From: Hyphomicrobiales bacterium
Lineage (GTDB): Bacteria; Pseudomonadota; Alphaproteobacteria; Rhizobiales; Xanthobacteraceae
Length of the DNA stretch: 8,130 bases
NCBI GenBank assembly: GCA_023266695.1
Contig: JAHFPO010000108.1
Coordinates: forward strand, 1 to 8,130
Reading direction: 5' to 3'
Shown: positions 6,663 to 8,130 of the stretch, piece by piece
Position numbering within the stretch: position 1 is the stretch's first letter
Layout: the number at the start of each line of letters is the position of its first letter
Program-made: the position numbers and the translations under genes
Notes under the pieces: generated by a model
The model's database searches: none
What the model was told of the DNA's origin: nothing
The model's input: only the letters and a program-made list of their open reading frames with translations

Positions 6663-6944
6663 ATGCCCAAGACTGCCCACATCAACGCTCGCGTTGAGAA
6701 GGATTTGAAGACCAAGGCCGAAAAGGTCTTGCGCCATGTCGGCGTGAAAACGTCGGACGCAATCACCATGTTCTTGCGCCAGGTGGTACTGCGGCGCGGG
6801 CTACCCTTTGACGTGCGAGTCCCCAACGCAGAGACGAGGAGGGCGATTGCAGAGCTTGAGAACCCGGCAAAGCTGAAGAGCTACAAGACGACCAAGGATT
6901 TATTTGACGACGTGCTCGGGAAAGATTTGAAACGGAAGGCATGA
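6663..6944 (+). CDS. dinJ: RelB/DinJ family antitoxin
   Basis: A 93-residue type II antitoxin that would bind and neutralise a YafQ/RelE ribosome-dependent mRNA interferase and repress its own promoter. The N-terminus (TAHINARVEKDLKTKAEKVL, residues 4-23) supplies the ribbon strand and first helix of a ribbon-helix-helix dimer; VGVKTSDAITMFLRQVV (26-42) is the second helix. LPFDVRVPNAET (47-58) matches the LPFD.R.PN motif of E. coli DinJ. The C-terminal LKSYKTTKDLFDDVLG (71-86) matches the toxin-wrapping tail ending in DLFD. ATG 6663 is chosen because GAGAAGGA (6648-6655) stands 7 nt before it; an ATG at 6642 has no such site. The frame is intact although its toxin partner is broken. The overlap with the toxin gene is ATGA. 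Confidence 0.9.
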   Translation: MPKTAHINARVEKDLKTKAEKVLRHVGVKTSDAITMFLRQVVLRRGLPFDVRVPNAETRRAIAELENPAKLKSYKTTKDLFDDVLGKDLKRKA

Positions 6945-7209
6945 AAACCCTTCGGCCTTCCGGCGCATTCAAGAGAGACCTCAAACGGCTCTCGCGACGG
7001 GGGTACGATCTCGTAGAGCTTGAGGCGATGATACAAGCGCTTCAATAGGGCGAGGCCTTGCGACTATCCGCCCGCCCGACCCTCTCAAGGGAGACTGGAG
7101 GGGGTACTGGGACTGCCACATCGCGCCCGATTGGATTCTCATATACAAAATAACGGACGACGAAGTCTGGCTGGTGCGCACCGGAACGCACGCTGACCTA
7201 TTCGAGTAA
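6941..7209 (+). pseudogene. yafQ: YafQ-type mRNA interferase toxin, interrupted by stop and frameshift
   Basis: The first part (from ATG 6941, MKTLRPSGAFKRDLKRLSRR) resembles the YafQ N-terminus and stops at TAG (7046-7048) after 35 residues. The rest of the toxin continues one frame back from 7078 to TAA 7207-7209: DPLKGDWRGYWDCHIAPDW, then ILIYKITDDEVWLVRTGTH and ADLFE. Against E. coli YafQ this keeps the equivalents of H63 (codon 7117), D67 (7129), H87 (7189) and F91 (7201); the H50 equivalent reads Asp. Adding one base anywhere in 7024-7078 would restore about 89 residues, against 92 in YafQ. If the lost base lies before 7046, one deletion explains both defects; if after (GEALRLSARP in the first frame also looks family-like), the TAG is a second lesion. 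As read, no full toxin is made. A sequencing error is possible. Confidence 0.85.
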
Positions 7210-7299
7210 TGTGTCGCTTCCAAATGTGATCGAGATCCGCGTAAAATCCTAGCGAAGCGCCAACGCCCTCAAGGACAGACGATTCTACATGACCCTTGT

Positions 7300-7473
7300 A
7301 TGGACGCGCGTGGTGCGGCGTTTCCATTGGACTGCTTGGAAAGCCGTCTAAAATGCCCTAGATGTGGCTTGCGGAGGGGGCGTGCTATTGATGTGTCAAC
7401 GGCCCCCTGCCGGCACAAGCGACCTACAGAGACGATCCGCTCCGAGCCTATAGCGAGCCTAAGGAGTTTGTGA
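7300..7473 (+). pseudogene. Short ORF with a CxxC zinc-knuckle motif, possible gene relic
   Basis: A 57-residue frame starting at ATG 7300 contains FPLDCLESRLKCPRCGLRR, a phrase resembling the single zinc knuckle of small alphaproteobacterial zinc-ribbon proteins. C12, C20, C23 and C37 could bind metal. The sequence after the CxxC does not look protein-like and there is no ribosome binding site, so this is probably a decayed fragment rather than a working gene. The frame is open back to the toxin stop at 7207-7209. Outside this ORF I see no gene between 7210 and 7500. Confidence 0.2.
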
Positions 7474-7502
7474 AAATCAGAAACCGTTGAGTCTACTGGT
7501 GC

Positions 7503-7541
7503 GGGCGCATAGCTCAGTTGGTAGAGCAGCTGACTCTTAAT
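7503..7541 (+). pseudogene. 5' half of a tRNA-Lys(CUU)
   Basis: Correctly spaced tRNA elements from nucleotide 1 to just past the anticodon loop: acceptor strand GGGCGCA (7503-7509), TA, D-stem GCTC/GAGC (7512-7515, 7524-7527) around AGTTGGTA, anticodon stem strand GCTGA (7529-7533) and loop CTCTTAA (7534-7540) with anticodon CTT at 7536-7538. The expected return strand TCAGC, the T-arm and the 3' acceptor strand are missing; the sequence changes character after 7541. It cannot make tRNA-Lys by itself. Confidence 0.75.
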
Positions 7542-7564
7542 TCGTGATCCGGCGCGAGTGAATG

Positions 7565-7613
7565 ACAGCTTCCCAAGCTGCATACGCGGGTTCGATTCCC
7601 GCCGCCCGCTCCA
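7565..7613 (+). pseudogene. 3' half of a tRNA-Gly(CCC) with encoded CCA
   Basis: Anticodon arm ACAGC-TTCCCAA-GCTGC (7565-7581, anticodon CCC at 7572-7574, outer pair A-C mismatched), variable loop ATAC, T-arm GCGGG-TTCGATT-CCCGC (7586-7602), acceptor strand CGCCCGC (7603-7609), discriminator T (7610) and CCA (7611-7613). The D-arm and 5' end of tRNA-Gly are absent. Remarkably, GCGGGCG at 7501-7507, overlapping the tRNA-Lys fragment, pairs with all seven acceptor bases. Thus 7501-7613 could fold as one 113-nt chimeric molecule with an insert of about 37 nt between the D and anticodon arms. A 3' tRNA half ending in CCA is the typical footprint of tRNA-targeting integrative elements. Confidence 0.75.
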
Positions 7614-7639
7614 TTACTTAGCTTGAAATTGAAGTGTGG

Positions 7640-7659
7640 CTAGGCACCTCCTAGGCACC
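7640..7659. repeat. Tandem 9-bp direct repeat next to the tRNA relic
   Basis: CTAGGCACC occurs at 7640-7648 and again at 7651-7659, separated by TC (period 11 bp, about one helical turn). It begins 27 bp after the CCA of the tRNA-Gly half. Same-face spacing fits arm-type binding sites for an integrase or another DNA-binding protein, but no such protein is encoded in the window. Between 7614 and 7829 I see nothing else I can support. Confidence 0.5.
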
Positions 7660-7829
7660 GATATTATTCTGCCGCTTGCACCGGCCGCAGATCGTCCGCT
7701 TGTTAGAGTCGAGCAGACGTCTACGCCAAGCGCTCTAAATGACGCGAATGACCCCGAGCAGAAATCGACCTCAAAGGCACTTACAGGCGCGTTGCGTATC
7801 TAGAGACACTTAAATAGCGTTTGGCCGCC

Positions 7830-8130
7830 ATGCCGATACCGAACAAAGACGTTCTGCCGCTATACGGGTGCATTACCGGCATCATGCTTCCGGGAGTGCA
7901 GGTCCCGATAGCGAATGGCATCACCCTTACTCAGGGCTATTTCCAGGTATTCAGTACGCCTATGCTTGCCTTCAAGGAGGGCTCTCCAGGTACTCGCACA
8001 CCCGGACCGTGGGTCGCAGTGCACGGCAATTTCAATTCCTATCAGAGCCTCGTGCAGCTCGCGGTCGAAGACGTCTCAGCTCTCGACGGATTTAGTCCTT
8101 CGCGGGCGGCTTGGCTGGTCGCAGCGCTCC
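7830..8130 (+). CDS. Unrecognised protein, 3' end beyond the window
   Basis: An open frame of 100 codons runs from ATG 7830 to the window edge without a stop. It begins MPIPNKDVLPLYGCITGIML and continues with TQGYFQVFSTPMLAFKEG, then TPGPWVAVHGNFNSYQSLVQ. The segment LDGFSPSRAAWLVAAL lies at the edge. A TAG in frame at 7815-7817 limits the start to TTG 7821 or ATG 7830; neither has a clear ribosome binding site. The sequence has folded-protein character (alternating hydrophobic strands, aromatic residues, GPW), no signal peptide, and mixed codon use unlike the GC-rich biotin genes. I do not recognise the family. It may be cargo of the same accessory segment that carries the toxin and tRNA relics. 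Confidence 0.55.
   Translation, partial: MPIPNKDVLPLYGCITGIMLPGVQVPIANGITLTQGYFQVFSTPMLAFKEGSPGTRTPGPWVAVHGNFNSYQSLVQLAVEDVSALDGFSPSRAAWLVAAL

Noticed and set aside
7269..7583. Minus-strand 104-codon frame
   Set aside because: It runs through the antisense of both tRNA halves, and has no ribosome binding site or recognisable motif.
7868..8095. Plus-strand 75-codon frame near the right edge
   Set aside because: It lies in another frame of the longer open ORF from 7830; its translation is His/Ser/Arg-rich and looks non-coding.
6422..8130. CRISPR array or insertion sequence
   Set aside because: There are no regularly spaced repeats with spacers, no terminal inverted repeats and no transposase frame.

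Overview
The window looks like a chromosomal piece of a GC-rich alphaproteobacterium, probably Hyphomicrobiales-like. This rests on protein style: the BioB/BioF/BioD sequences and a DUF1127 small protein are typical of that class. It is an inference, not a database result. Two regions differ sharply. Positions 1 to about 6200 are a dense, GC-rich, conserved metabolic locus. Positions about 6420 to 8130 are visibly poorer in GC, loosely packed and full of broken genes, which suggests an acquired or decaying accessory segment.

Metabolic region. Two divergent biotin units share a 65-bp intergenic space (1917-1981). Leftward are bioF and bioD (4 bp apart). Rightward are bioB and bioA (8-nt overlap). 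Together they encode the four late steps from pimeloyl thioester to biotin: BioF makes 8-amino-7-oxononanoate, BioA aminates it to 7,8-diaminononanoate, BioD closes the ureido ring to dethiobiotin, and BioB inserts sulfur. No gene for making pimeloyl-ACP/CoA (bioC, bioH, bioZ) is visible. Downstream of bioA, on the same strand, is an acetolactate-synthase-like thiamine diphosphate enzyme of unknown substrate. A 28-codon ORF overlaps the genes on both sides of it. BioD carries an internal 9-residue duplication.

Boundary. A strong hairpin terminator (6105-6136) is oriented for a leftward DUF1127 gene (6203-6421) and separates it from the metabolic operon.

Accessory region. A DinJ/RelB-type antitoxin (6663-6944) has its own promoter and a palindromic operator. 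It is followed, with an ATGA overlap, by a YafQ-type toxin gene interrupted by a stop codon and a one-base frameshift; fragments matching both ends of the toxin remain. Further right is a composite tRNA relic: the 5' half of a tRNA-Lys(CUU) joined through a short linker to the 3' half, with CCA, of a tRNA-Gly(CCC). A 9-bp tandem direct repeat lies just beyond it. The window ends inside an unrecognised ORF (from 7830) that runs off the edge. tRNA fragments, repeats, a wrecked toxin and changed composition together suggest an integration or deletion scar. No integrase or transposase is present in the window.
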